Source: UMGS1649 sp964481385
GTDB taxonomy: Bacteria; Bacillota; Clostridia; TANB77; CAG-465
Assembly (NCBI GenBank): GCA_964481385.1
Contig: CAYZTN010000038.1
Span: forward strand, 1 to 12,616
DNA: 12,616 nucleotides
Reading direction: 5' to 3'
Shown: positions 1-6,800 of the stretch, piece after piece
How the letters are laid out: each line of letters starts with the position of its first letter
Numbering within the stretch: the stretch's first letter is position 1
Translations under genes and position numbers: made by a program
Notes under the pieces: generated by a model
Seen by the model: only the letters and a program-made list of their open reading frames with translations
Databases searched by the model: none
Told to the model about the DNA's origin: nothing

Positions 1-1
1 T

Positions 2-101
2 TACTACGACTGGGCAGTTACAAGCCCATTACCTTTAGGTGATGGGTAGTTGACACTCATTATGTTTCCCATATTACATAGCGGGCAAAGACTATTATGC
101 T
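2..101 (+). pseudogene. N-terminal remnant of the flavin-reductase-like gene
   Basis: Read in the frame that starts at base 2, this stretch encodes a sensible protein beginning YYDWAVTSPLPLGDG. It then meets a TAG at 47-49, continues as LTLIMFP, and needs a one-base shift within the CCC at 68-70 to join the open frame as PYYIAGKDYYAM. So the N-terminus of the next gene is broken by one nonsense codon and one apparent extra C. The true start lies left of the window. Decay or sequence error are both possible. Confidence 0.55.
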
Positions 102-857
102 ATGGTGCTATGTTGCAGAAACAGTTCAAATACTGCAAAAAATATCTTAAGAACAGGTAAATGTACAATTAACTTTATAACTGACAAAAGAAAATATTTT
201 AAAGAGGCAGTAAGATTAGGATATCCAGGAGAAACAACAGAAGAAAAAATGAAAGACTGCATTTTTACTTTAGTAGATGGAAAAAGTGCAAGAGAAAAAC
301 CAGACGAAAAGTTTCCTAAAGTTGTTGCAGAGGCTTTTCAAGTGTTTGAATGCACATGGGTAAAAGAACTTGACGGTGCAGAAGGTGATACGGTTAAAGA
401 AGAATATGAGCCACCATATCATCAATTTAGCGGAATTACAAGTAAGTTCGGGGCTCATTTTATATTGAAAATAGACCATATACTTATGAAGCCAAAGTAT
501 TATAACGCAATTGTTGACGGAGTTAGTGCAACAAGTTTTCCAGCAGTTCCTGTGGATTATGGTTACAGAGATAGCAAAAACTTTTGGTATACAAGATTTA
601 AACGTCCAATTTCTGAGCCTATTCCAGCAAATAAAGGAATAAGCTTAGATACGGTAAAATATGCGGCTTCAAGAATAGATCCTGAGGTTAAGTTTACAGA
701 TGACGCATGCATGACACTAATTAAAGTGCCTCGTGTATTCTTAAATACAGTTCTTAAAGGTTGTGTTGCGTGGGCAAAAGAAAACAATGTAACACTTATT
801 ACTGAAAAAGAAATGAAGATAATTCAAGATAAAAGAAATAAAGAAAAGAAAAAATAA
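102..857 (+). CDS. Flavin reductase-like / FMN-binding protein (5'-broken, 251 codons open)
   Basis: The open part begins at an internal ATG; no good ribosome binding site precedes it, and coding sense continues upstream in broken form, so this is the body of a longer gene. The segment around residues 1-45 (CCRNSSNTAKNILRTGKC then INFI) resembles the FMN-binding split-barrel of flavin reductase-like proteins, where such residues line the flavin phosphate site. The C-terminal 55 residues (TDDACMTLIKVPRVFL followed by AWAKENNVTLIT) resemble the small PCP_red-type helical domain (KVPxF, then a helix ending in xxIT). Such proteins probably bind FMN in the cytoplasm for electron transfer; the substrate is not known. 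A strong hairpin follows the stop, so it ends its own unit. If the upstream breaks are real, this is a pseudogene. The family is a recollection-based match of moderate certainty. Confidence 0.55.
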   Translation: MVLCCRNSSNTAKNILRTGKCTINFITDKRKYFKEAVRLGYPGETTEEKMKDCIFTLVDGKSAREKPDEKFPKVVAEAFQVFECTWVKELDGAEGDTVKEEYEPPYHQFSGITSKFGAHFILKIDHILMKPKYYNAIVDGVSATSFPAVPVDYGYRDSKNFWYTRFKRPISEPIPANKGISLDTVKYAASRIDPEVKFTDDACMTLIKVPRVFLNTVLKGCVAWAKENNVTLITEKEMKIIQDKRNKEKKK

Positions 858-860
858 TAT

Positions 861-897
861 ATACACGGTGTAACTTGTAAGTTATATCGTGTATTTT
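861..897 (+). terminator. Intrinsic terminator hairpin
   Basis: Arms 861-874 and 881-894 form 14 uninterrupted pairs (two G-T) around a 6-nt loop, TTGTAA, followed by TTT. It starts three bases after the stop codon of the flavin-reductase-like gene. The T-tract is short. Confidence 0.7.
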
Positions 898-908
898 AGT
901 ATAAAATG

Positions 909-937
909 TTGAAATAAGAAGAAAAATGTGATATTTT
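909..937 (+). promoter_or_regulatory. Possible sigma-A-type promoter of the collagen-like gene
   Basis: TTGAAA (909-914) and TATTTT (932-937) are separated by exactly 17 bases. A purine-rich ribosome binding site (AGGGGGG, about 950-957) and the ATG at 964 follow. The -10 matches consensus at 4 of 6 positions, so this is tentative. Confidence 0.35.
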
Positions 938-963
938 TTTAAGAGAATAATAGGGGGGATAAA

Positions 964-2334
964 ATGGGAAAAGGTATTACATGGATAATTGGAATAGTAG
1001 TGACAGTACTTCTATGTGTAGGGTGCTTTTTACTTGGTAAAAGTACGACAAATGATTTGTCTTTAATAGTAGAAGACGGTATGGTTAAATACAACAATAG
1101 TGGTAAATGGGAAGAAGTGTTACCACTAGAAGAATTGCTTGCAAAAGAAGATAAAACGATGCTTGTAAAAGGAAAAGATGTTGAGTTTTCAGTTCAAGAT
1201 GGATACATAGTATGGAATTATGTTGGTGAAACAAATATAAACAAACTTATATCAATAGAAGAATTAGTCGGAAAACAAGGTGCAACTGGAAAAAACGGAG
1301 TAGATGGTGTTGACGGAAAAGATGGGGAAGACGGAAAGAGTACATACATATGGGTAAAATACTTAGACACAGAACCAACTTCTGCACAAGATAGTGATTT
1401 AAAAGACGAAAGTGGTAGCTATATAGGTGTGTATTCTGGAGAAAGCTCAGGAGCGCCAACAGATATTGCAAGTTATACTTGGTCTAAAATAAAAGGAGAG
1501 AAAGGTGATACTGGAGCACAGGGTATTCAAGGCGAAAAGGGAGAGAAAGGTGATACTGGAGCACAAGGTATCCAAGGCGAAAAGGGAGAGAAAGGTGATA
1601 CTGGAGCACAGGGTATTCAAGGCGAAAAAGGAGAAAAAGGTGACACTGGAGAGCAGGGTATTCAAGGCGAAAAGGGAGAGAAAGGTGATACTGGAGCACA
1701 AGGTATCCAAGGCGAAAAGGGAGAGAAAGGTGATACTGGAGCACAGGGTATTCAAGGCGAAAAAGGAGAAAAAGGTGACACTGGAGCACAGGGTATTCAA
1801 GGCGAAAAAGGAAACAAAGGCGATACAGGCGAGCAAGGTATCCAAGGCGAAAAAGGAGAGAAGGGTGATACTGGAGCACAGGGTATTCAGGGAATAAAAG
1901 GAGATAATGCTATCATAGGATATGCTATGTATTCAGGAAACTCGCGTAATGGTAGGAGTGAGCTTGAATTTTCAGAAATAAGTAAATCAAATAATTTTAC
2001 GGTTAATCTGAATAATGATAAAAGTGTTTTTTATCTAAATAGTGATAGTACATATATGATAGTTATTCAAGGTCTAGCTGGATTTAATACATTAAGTGGT
2101 GATTACAATTGTGTTGCTAAATTGTATGCAGTTTATCAAAATGGAACAACAGATAATTGGTTCGACGTTTGTGAATATAGAAAGAATAAAATGAGCCATA
2201 CTAATGATTTCCCGTTTAGTATTACTAGGATTGTTACTGGAGAGCCAAGCCTAACACTAGCGTTTACTTATGGTTCTGATCTTACTTTAAACGGTTTGAG
2301 TTATACAATAACAATATTTGAATTAGCAGTTTAA
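964..2334 (+). CDS. Membrane-anchored collagen-like repeat protein
   Basis: 456 residues. Residues 5-24 form one hydrophobic segment (WIIGIVVTVLLCVGCFLLG), an N-terminal anchor or uncleaved signal; the CVGC is not a convincing lipobox because it lacks the usual Leu at -3. Two related segments follow (about 32-62 and 70-101), each with a (V/Y)xxDGxxxW/Y strand and an acidic EEL end. A short Gly-X-Y run lies at about 103-124. A spacer at about 125-176 containing YIGVYSG and SYTWSKIKG looks like the spacers of collagen-like phage tail and surface proteins. The main Gly-X-Y run (about 177-316) is nine copies of a 15-residue unit, GDTGAQGIQGEKGEK. The last 140 residues are beta-rich and Gly-X-Y-free and are probably a C1q/BclA-type trimerising head. 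The product is likely a trimeric surface stalk; the ligand is unknown. It stands alone, with a terminator before it and decayed DNA after it. Confidence 0.8.
   Translation: MGKGITWIIGIVVTVLLCVGCFLLGKSTTNDLSLIVEDGMVKYNNSGKWEEVLPLEELLAKEDKTMLVKGKDVEFSVQDGYIVWNYVGETNINKLISIEELVGKQGATGKNGVDGVDGKDGEDGKSTYIWVKYLDTEPTSAQDSDLKDESGSYIGVYSGESSGAPTDIASYTWSKIKGEKGDTGAQGIQGEKGEKGDTGAQGIQGEKGEKGDTGAQGIQGEKGEKGDTGEQGIQGEKGEKGDTGAQGIQGEKGEKGDTGAQGIQGEKGEKGDTGAQGIQGEKGNKGDTGEQGIQGEKGEKGDTGAQGIQGIKGDNAIIGYAMYSGNSRNGRSELEFSEISKSNNFTVNLNNDKSVFYLNSDSTYMIVIQGLAGFNTLSGDYNCVAKLYAVYQNGTTDNWFDVCEYRKNKMSHTNDFPFSITRIVTGEPSLTLAFTYGSDLTLNGLSYTITIFELAV
1507..1911 (+). repeat. 45-bp in-frame tandem repeat, nine copies
   Basis: Nine consecutive 45-bp units encode the collagen-like GDTG(A/E)QGIQGEKGEK repeat. 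Copies 2-3 are identical in DNA to copies 5-6, and copies 4 and 7 share their first bases (GACACTGGAG), so a 135-bp block of three units has duplicated. Copies 8 and 9 are more diverged. Copy number is likely to vary between strains by recombination or slippage. Confidence 0.95.
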
Positions 2335-2369
2335 AATTAATGTATTAATAATAAATGTTAGCGCTTTAG

Positions 2370-2633
2370 AAAAGTTCATTAGTAGTATTTAATGTTCAAG
2401 ATGGAATAGAAACAATAATAAACTTTAATAAACATGGGTATAGTGCAAATAGAGAAGTTGCTGTTACTCTTAATGTAAAGAATAATAATTTTTATGTAGT
2501 TAAGAACATACAAACAGAACTAATTGTACCAAGTACAATAAAATTTTCAAAAGGAAGTTTGAAACAAAAAACATTCTCATTGAATGCAGGGTGAAGAAAA
2601 CTAACGGAAGTTGTACTTGAAAAATTTCAATAA
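2370..2633 (+). pseudogene. Decayed fragment of a surface-protein Ig-like domain
   Basis: The 525-bp gap between the collagen-like gene and the acyl-CoA synthetase is not empty. One frame reads VFNVQDGIETIINFNKHGYS, then VAVTLNVKNNNFYVVKNIQTEL, SKGSLKQKTFSLNAG, a TGA at 2592-2594, and RKLTEVVLEKFQ before TAA at 2631. The pattern of alternating beta strands, an 'N(x)V' core and a final LNAG...LTEVVLEK resembles the Ig-like/CARDB-type repeats of Gram-positive cell-surface proteins. There is no start codon with a ribosome binding site, and there is a stop in the middle, so it is probably a remnant. The parent gene is unknown. Confidence 0.45.
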
Positions 2634-2686
2634 ACAAATAATAATGCCTCTGCAACTAATAGTCAGCAAATAATAAAATATTATGT

Positions 2687-2721
2687 AAAAATTAGGTATA
2701 CATATTGTATATCTAATTTTT
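2687..2721. terminator. Bidirectional hairpin with A and T tails
   Basis: Arms 2687-2700 and 2708-2721 pair over 14 bases (one G-T) around the loop CATATTG. The arms begin with AAAAA and end with TTTTT, so the structure can terminate in either direction. It lies after the decayed fragment and before the acyl-CoA synthetase control region. Confidence 0.6.
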
Positions 2722-2783
2722 ATATGATATCATACTAGTATTAAAAACCAGATAAAATAATAAGTAAAACCAAAATGTAAATA

Positions 2784-2828
2784 GATAAACAAGTTATTGT
2801 TTATCATTCTAGAATAAAAACTAGAATG
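2784..2828 (+). promoter_or_regulatory. Two adjacent palindromes, possible promoter/operator of the acyl-CoA synthetase operon
   Basis: Palindrome 1 has perfect 9-bp arms (GATAAACAA / TTGTTTATC) around GTTA at 2784-2805. Palindrome 2 has perfect 8-bp arms (CATTCTAG / CTAGAATG) at 2805-2828 and shares base 2805 with the first. TTGTTT (2797-2802) and TAGAAT (2822-2827), with a 19-bp spacer, could be the -35 and -10 boxes, each inside a palindrome. That layout would suit repression by a dimeric regulator such as a TetR-type fatty-acid regulator (inference). No regulator gene is in the window. Confidence 0.4.
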
Positions 2829-2858
2829 TTATGTAATAATAAAATTGGAGGATATATA

Positions 2859-4529
2859 ATGAAAAAAATTAAATACTACGAAGTAGAAAAAATAAACACA
2901 GTAAAAGAAATAATGGATATTGCTGTAAAGGAAGCGGGAGATAAATATGCTTTCCAGTATAAAGAGGGAAAAAGTGTAGTAAGTGTTACATATAAAGAGT
3001 TCGAGCAAGATATAATGAGCCTTGGAACTGCGTTAATGGAAAGAAATACAGATAAGTGTCATATTGCAGCAATAGGTGAAAACAGCTACAATTGGCTAAC
3101 TGTATATTTAACAGCATTAGAGTCAGATGGAGTATTTGTACCAATAGATAAAGAACTTACTTTACCAGAAATAATAAATGTACTAAATAGCAGTGATACA
3201 GAAGTTTTCTTTTACTCAGCAAAGTATGAAAAGTATGTAGATGAGATAATGGAACAAGTACCAAAACTAAAACTAGTTGTGGGGTTTGGAAAAGAAAAAG
3301 ACGAAAATGGAGTGCTGTCATATAAAGAGTTTATTGAGCATGGTAGAAAGCTATTTTTAGCTGGAAATAATAGTTTTGCTAAAAATGTTCACAAAGATAC
3401 AGACAAATTGAAACTTTTGGTATATACTTCTGGTACGACAGACAAGCCAAAAGGAGTAATGCTTACAGAGCATAACTTAGTAAGCTCTGTATATTATGGC
3501 TTGCAAGTTTCTACTGTGTATACAAAGAGTTTATCTGTGTTGCCATACCACCATACATATGAGGCGGTTGCAGGAATACTTGTAGGACTTCACATGCATG
3601 TCACAATATGTATAAATGATAATCTTAAAAATGTATTGAAAAACTTGCAGTTATTTAAACCAGATTACATATATGTAGTACCTGCTTTTGCTGAGGTTTT
3701 CTATAAAAATATATGGAATACAGTTAAAAAGCAAGGTAAAGAAAAAGGGCTAAAAATGTTAATTTCATTAAGTAATGGTTTAAGAAAAATAGGGATAGAC
3801 AAAAGGAAAGTGTTTTTCAAATCAATACATGAAGCATTTGGTGGAAATTTAAGAAAAATAGTTGTAGGTGGTGCACCAATTAGAGCAGAGCTTGGAAGTT
3901 TTTTCGATAGCATAGGTATAGCACTTGTTAATGGCTATGGAATAACAGAATGCTCACCATTAGTTAGTGCAAATATGGACGACTTTAACGACTGTGCTAC
4001 GGTGGGAATTGTACTTCCTTGCTGTGAAATAAAGTTTGAAAATGTAGGAGAAGACGGCCAAGGAGAAATATGTGTAAAAGGCGATATAGTAATGAAAGGA
4101 TATTACAAAGATAAAGAACGTACAGAGCGCGTATTAAAAGATGGTTGGTTTAATACAGAAGACTACGGTATGTTTAATGATAAAGGTCAACTTGTAATAA
4201 CGGGAAGAAAGAAAAATGTAATAGTTTTAGACAATGGTAAAAATGTATATCCAGAAGAAATAGAAAACTACATAATGGGAATTGAGTACATTTCAGAAGT
4301 AGTAGTAAAAGGCGTAAAAAACGAAATTGGGCAAGACACTGCGTTATGTGCAGAGGTGTTTTTGAATAAAGAAAAAGTAAAGGAGCTAGATATAACTGAT
4401 GAAATGAGTGCTTTAAAAGCAGATATATCAAAAGCTACAAAAGATTTGCCTACATTTAAGCATATAGGAAAAATTGAGATAAGAGAAACAGAGTTTAACA
4501 AAACAACAACGAATAAAATTAAAAGATAG
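2859..4529 (+). CDS. Long-chain fatty-acid--CoA ligase (AMP-binding enzyme)
   Basis: A 556-residue acyl-adenylate-forming enzyme of the ANL superfamily. It should activate a fatty acid with ATP to acyl-AMP and transfer it to CoA at the cytoplasmic face. The P-loop motif YTSGTTDKPKG is at residues 189-199, the GYGITE motif at 359-364, the WFNTED motif from W430 (carrying the Asp that binds ribose), the hinge GRKKN at 449-453, and the conserved C-terminal Lys in NKIKR is K553. Length fits the compact bacterial long-chain synthetases. I chose the ATG at 2859 because GGAGG (2847-2851) sits correctly before it; an in-frame ATG at 2826 lies inside a palindrome and has no such site. The hemolysin III-like gene follows after 10 bases, so the two are probably co-transcribed and linked to membrane lipid metabolism. 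The chain-length preference cannot be read from the sequence. Confidence 0.93.
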   Translation: MKKIKYYEVEKINTVKEIMDIAVKEAGDKYAFQYKEGKSVVSVTYKEFEQDIMSLGTALMERNTDKCHIAAIGENSYNWLTVYLTALESDGVFVPIDKELTLPEIINVLNSSDTEVFFYSAKYEKYVDEIMEQVPKLKLVVGFGKEKDENGVLSYKEFIEHGRKLFLAGNNSFAKNVHKDTDKLKLLVYTSGTTDKPKGVMLTEHNLVSSVYYGLQVSTVYTKSLSVLPYHHTYEAVAGILVGLHMHVTICINDNLKNVLKNLQLFKPDYIYVVPAFAEVFYKNIWNTVKKQGKEKGLKMLISLSNGLRKIGIDKRKVFFKSIHEAFGGNLRKIVVGGAPIRAELGSFFDSIGIALVNGYGITECSPLVSANMDDFNDCATVGIVLPCCEIKFENVGEDGQGEICVKGDIVMKGYYKDKERTERVLKDGWFNTEDYGMFNDKGQLVITGRKKNVIVLDNGKNVYPEEIENYIMGIEYISEVVVKGVKNEIGQDTALCAEVFLNKEKVKELDITDEMSALKADISKATKDLPTFKHIGKIEIRETEFNKTTTNKIKR

Positions 4530-4539
4530 GAGAATTTTC

Positions 4540-5214
4540 ATGACAAGAACAAAACTTAAAGACAGAGTTTTACCAACATATACAAAAGGTGAAGAAATAT
4601 TTAACATGGTGTCACATATAGTAGGTGGAGCACTTGGAATTGTGGCAACGGTGTTGTGTGTCATTATGGCAGCAGTACATAAAAATGTATATGGAATAGT
4701 AGGAAGTGCAATATATGGTTTTACCATGATTTTGCTTTATACAATGTCTAGTATATATCACGGACTTAAAGCAGAAAAAATGGCGAAAAAGGTATTTCAA
4801 ATATTTGACCATTGTTCAATATTTATATTAATTGCTGGAACATATACACCTATTGCTTTATCTTGTATAATGCGAGTAAGCGTAAGTGATGCGTGGTGGA
4901 TATTTGGTATTATTTGGGGAGCTGCAATACTTGGAGTAGTGTTAAACTCAATAGACTTAAAAAGCACAAAAAAGATATCATTAGTTGCATATCTTTTAAT
5001 GGGCTGGTGTATAATAGCTAAGTTTGGAGTACTGGCTAAAGCAATGGAACTTGGTGGAATTATATTTCTAATACTTGGTGGAGTAGCGTACTCAGTTGGC
5101 GTAATATTTTATGTATTAGGCAAAAAGAAAAAGTATTTTCACTCAATATTTCATTTGTTTATTGTGTTAGGAAGTTTACTTCACTTTTTCTGTATATTGT
5201 TTTATGCGGTTTAA
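4540..5214 (+). CDS. Hemolysin III / TrhA (PAQR) family membrane protein
   Basis: 224 residues with about seven hydrophobic segments, the usual size and topology of bacterial PAQR proteins. The family's metal-site residues are present: S70-x3-H74 (SSIYH), D90-H91 (FDH), and H201 and H205 in the last part (HSIFH), with H215 further on. Known members (YqfA, TrhA) affect membrane fluidity or energy homeostasis and were once called hemolysins; true haemolytic activity should not be assumed. A GGAG-type binding site overlaps the previous stop, and the 10-base gap to the acyl-CoA synthetase indicates an operon, consistent with a role in membrane lipid balance. Transcription probably ends at the large hairpin starting at 5238. 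Confidence 0.92.
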   Translation: MTRTKLKDRVLPTYTKGEEIFNMVSHIVGGALGIVATVLCVIMAAVHKNVYGIVGSAIYGFTMILLYTMSSIYHGLKAEKMAKKVFQIFDHCSIFILIAGTYTPIALSCIMRVSVSDAWWIFGIIWGAAILGVVLNSIDLKSTKKISLVAYLLMGWCIIAKFGVLAKAMELGGIIFLILGGVAYSVGVIFYVLGKKKKYFHSIFHLFIVLGSLLHFFCILFYAV

Positions 5215-5237
5215 TAATTGTCGTTTGACATTCGAAC

Positions 5238-5424
5238 TGTCATTTGGGACGTTTCGGGATTGCTGAAAAAGTGAATTTATGGTAAACTTAAAATCTAAAA
5301 AACATTGATTTAAATGTTTAATATTTTTAAAATATCGACTTTTTCAGTGCTCCCGGACGTTTCTGTTTGACACTACATATATAATCTATTTTGATAGTGT
5401 CAAACAGAAACGTCCCAAATGACA
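5238..5424. repeat. Large inverted repeat (30-bp perfect arms) split by a small insertion
   Basis: The right arm 5395-5424 is the exact reverse complement of a left arm made of 5238-5255 joined to 5364-5375 (30 of 30 bases), with a 19-nt loop (5376-5394). The left arm is interrupted by the 99-bp element at 5256-5354 plus a 9-bp duplication. The uninterrupted hairpin would be 79 bp. The part 5408-5428 recurs as a 21-bp exact match in opposite orientation at 11274-11294. It lies between two convergent genes (hemolysin III-like and the - strand collagen protein) and could terminate both. The motif TGTCATTTGGGACGTTTC looks like the dispersed REP-like palindromes of Firmicutes (recollection, not searched). 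Confidence 0.85.
5256..5354. mobile_element. 99-bp MITE-like element with terminal inverted repeats
   Basis: Ends 5256-5272 (GGGATTGCTGAAAAAGT) and 5338-5354 (ACTTTTTCAGTGCTCCC) are inverted repeats matching at 14 of 17 positions. The element is flanked by a 9-bp direct repeat, GGACGTTTC, at 5247-5255 and 5355-5363, as expected for a target-site duplication. Removing the element and one copy of the 9 bp restores a perfect 30-bp-arm hairpin, which is direct evidence of insertion. It is too small to code, so it must have been moved by a transposase elsewhere. The transposase family is not assigned. Confidence 0.8.
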
Positions 5425-5444
5425 CTGCTGACTGCAACTGGCAG

Positions 5445-5990
5445 CTATATATTAAATGATTTTATAATTAAATTCAAATGTGTAAATTTAATGTTTGCAC
5501 TGTTTTCGTTTTCTATTTCTGTTTTAAGTTGTAGTACGGCAGAAGCTGGTACTTCAACAATGTTTGTTTCCGAAAAAGCGATGTCTGGTGTATTTCCCTT
5601 AGCAAGTTCAAATCTTAAGTCATTTAGCACTTCACCAGTAGTAGAGTTGTATAGGGAAAATGCAGCTCCGTTAGTTGGAGTTACTCCAGATATTCTGCCG
5701 CAGAGCGTAATTTCACAAATCAAAGTTTTTTTAACATGTATTTCAAGATTATTTGGGAAAACGAAATCGTTATTAACACCTGGAATTGCACGCATAGTAT
5801 ATATTTCTACAAATCCACTTTTTGTTGTTTCACTGTAATTTGCAAATGCTACGGAAGAATATGACGCAGGACCAGCTCTACCAGTTGGACCTTGTGGCCC
5901 AGTGTCGCCTTTTATGCCTTGCGGTCCAGTATCTCCCTTAGGTCCAGTACTGCCTTTTGGTATTACAAAGTCTAAGATGTGTTCATTTCC
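5445..5990 (-). CDS. Collagen-type protein, +1-frame segment (spacer, second collagen run, head)
   Basis: This frame is open from the shift site to TAG at 5445-5447 (181 residues) and starts GNEHILDFVIPKG. It holds Gly-X-Y residues 95-123 and the C-terminal head, whose end (VEVPASAVLQLKTEIEN and later LNLIIKSFNI) has the strand pattern of a BclA-type C-terminal domain. No start codon with a binding site opens it; the first internal ATG cuts into the head. It is best read as a continuation. Confidence 0.6.
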   Translation of the reverse strand, partial: GNEHILDFVIPKGSTGPKGDTGPQGIKGDTGPQGPTGRAGPASYSSVAFANYSETTKSGFVEIYTMRAIPGVNNDFVFPNNLEIHVKKTLICEITLCGRISGVTPTNGAAFSLYNSTTGEVLNDLRFELAKGNTPDIAFSETNIVEVPASAVLQLKTEIENENSANIKFTHLNLIIKSFNI

Positions 5991-6237
5991 GAATATATGT
6001 GTCAGTAACGCTTGCTTCAGTGTTTGGCTCTCCTGTTACGGTTTCACGTATTGTGATTATATCTGAAGCGCCGTCTGCACCACTTGCACCAGTTGCTCCA
6101 GTAGGACCAGCGGGTCCCGTAGCACCAGTATCGCCTTTAGGCCCTTGTGATCCTTGAGGCCCAGTTGGCCCTGTTACTACAACGGGTGGTTTTACACATG
6201 GCTTAAATATATTGCATGGGTTTCCACAAAAGTTCAT
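5445..6237 (-). CDS. BclA-like collagen-type spore-surface protein, whole gene with one +1 shift
   Basis: Read with a +1 shift at the CGG at 5989-5991, the gene gives 263 residues. The Cys-containing N-terminus (C4, C8, C14) has no signal peptide. A Gly-X-Y run spans residues 23-56. A non-collagen spacer follows, with TGEPNTEASVT before the shift and NEHILDFVIPKG after it. A second Gly-X-Y run covers about 95-123, and a beta-rich 140-residue C-terminal head completes the protein. This is the layout of clostridial and bacillar exosporium collagen-like proteins; the GEPxTxASVT...LDFVIPxG spacer is typical of the family, and its usual spacing is kept only if the shift yields one residue (Gly83). 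A binding site (AGGATG) lies 8 bases before the ATG, and a sigma-K-like promoter lies further upstream. The stop is 16 bases from the hairpin at 5424. The head is probably a trimeric jelly roll. Confidence 0.75.
5983..6237 (-). CDS. Collagen-type protein, frame-0 segment (84 codons)
   Basis: This segment carries the initiating ATG, the Cys-containing N-terminus and the first Gly-X-Y run. Without recoding, translation passes CGG, reads AAA and stops at TGA (5983-5985), giving an 84-residue product without a head domain. That short product could exist as well as the full protein. Confidence 0.6.
   Translation of the reverse strand: MNFCGNPCNIFKPCVKPPVVVTGPTGPQGSQGPKGDTGATGPAGPTGATGASGADGASDIITIRETVTGEPNTEASVTDTYIRK
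5989..5991 (-). other. CGG +1 recoding site, collagen-type gene
   Basis: In-frame context ATT CGG AAA TGA. Skipping the C gives ATT GGA AAT GAA and restores the family spacer with Gly83. This is the only in-frame CGG I find in this gene. It is the only one of the five sites on the - strand, so an artefact tied to one strand is unlikely. Confidence 0.6.
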
Positions 6238-6270
6238 AAATGTCCATCCTTTCTAAGTTTAGTTATTATA

Positions 6271-6298
6271 TAGTATATGTAACTTTAAAATATATGTT
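6271..6298 (-). promoter_or_regulatory. Sigma-K-like promoter of the collagen-type gene
   Basis: On the - strand AACA (6295-6298) is followed after 15 bases by CATATACTA (6271-6279), close to the sporulation sigma-K pattern of AC at -35 and CATAnnnTA at -10. The start codon is about 34 bases downstream. It overlaps the stop codon of the DUF11 gene upstream. Confidence 0.5.
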
Positions 6299-6689
6299 AC
6301 GAATTTTTGCTTACCTTGAAAGTAACTGTGCAAGAATCTGACGCAGCAATATCTTCTAAAGTTATACTAAGAGTATTGGTACTTGAATCAAAGGTATATT
6401 TAGAAGTATCTGCAGGTGAACCGTCTATTGTTACGCTATTCGCTACAAAAGTTACTTTGCTTGTGTCTATTTCATCTGTAATTTTAGGTTCAGTATATGG
6501 TTTTTCGGCTTGGTTATCTATTTTAATTGTGTAAGTTAAGTCTCCTTCTGCCCAAACAGTTTTATCTGCAGTTTTGGTAATAGTTAAGCCACTTACCATT
6601 GTTACAACAGACGCAACGGAAGTTATAGCGGTAGGAATACTATTGTAATTTCCAACGGCTTTGGCTGTGTTATTTAAAGTTTGTTCCAT
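6297..6689 (-). CDS. Single-domain DUF11 protein
   Basis: 130 residues without a signal peptide. After a 33-residue leader, residues about 34-130 form one DUF11-type beta-sandwich: ITKTADKTVWAEGDLTYTI, then PKITDEIDTSKVTFV, NSVTIDG and SCTVTFKVS. The typical last strands (NTAxVxY, then SNTVTV) are absent because the frame stops at TAA just after FKVSKNS, so the domain seems C-terminally short. DUF11 domains are structural modules of surface proteins, and duplicated DUF11 proteins together with collagen-like ones build the spore appendages of Clostridium taeniosporum (recollection). A strong site (GGGAGGA) lies 6 bases before the ATG and a sigma-K-like promoter just upstream. It is a paralogue of the + strand gene at 8733, which carries the missing strands in a shifted frame. 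Confidence 0.78.
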   Translation of the reverse strand: MEQTLNNTAKAVGNYNSIPTAITSVASVVTMVSGLTITKTADKTVWAEGDLTYTIKIDNQAEKPYTEPKITDEIDTSKVTFVANSVTIDGSPADTSKYTFDSSTNTLSITLEDIAASDSCTVTFKVSKNS

Positions 6690-6710
6690 GTAAAGTCCTC
6701 CCTCTAAAAG

Positions 6711-6739
6711 TATTTTATGTATTCACACTTCCAAATGTT
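6711..6739 (-). promoter_or_regulatory. Sigma-K-like promoter of the - strand DUF11 gene
   Basis: On the - strand AACA (6736-6739), 16 bases, then CATAAAATA (6711-6719). This fits the sigma-K pattern (AC, then CATAnnnTA) even better than the promoter at 6271. The inferred start of RNA falls next to the ribosome binding site, so the leader would be very short. It lies in the divergent intergenic region that also serves adhesin A. Confidence 0.5.
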
Positions 6740-6800
6740 ATATATTTATGTATATGTAGTTTAAATTATCTAAGCGGAATATAATATAGCGAGGTGGAGT

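Noticed and set aside
68..70. CCC as a second recoding codon, from the break in the flavin-reductase-like gene.
   Set aside because: CCC followed by ATA is read normally in frame at 8175-8177 of adhesin A, and CCC also occurs in frame in the collagen-type gene.
1447..1897. Long open frames on the - strand and in another + frame over the collagen repeat.
   Set aside because: They are produced by the 45-bp repeat, whose length is a multiple of three, so every stop-free frame stays open. The collagen-like frame has the start, binding site and sensible domains.
1507..1911. Regular repeats that might suggest a CRISPR array.
   Set aside because: The units are contiguous and coding, without unique spacers.
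44..2594. Both decayed genes have GGG directly before the stop codon (44-49 and 2589-2594), hinting at stop readthrough.
   Set aside because: There are only two cases with different stops, and no conserved downstream context; probably coincidence.
5419..5838. 139-codon + strand frame opposite the collagen-type gene.
   Set aside because: It is a shadow of the - strand head domain, has no binding site, and starts inside the hairpin.
6771..6800. A sigma-K promoter for adhesin A (AATATAATA near 6776-6784).
   Set aside because: The first base of the -10 is wrong and no AC lies at the -35 distance.
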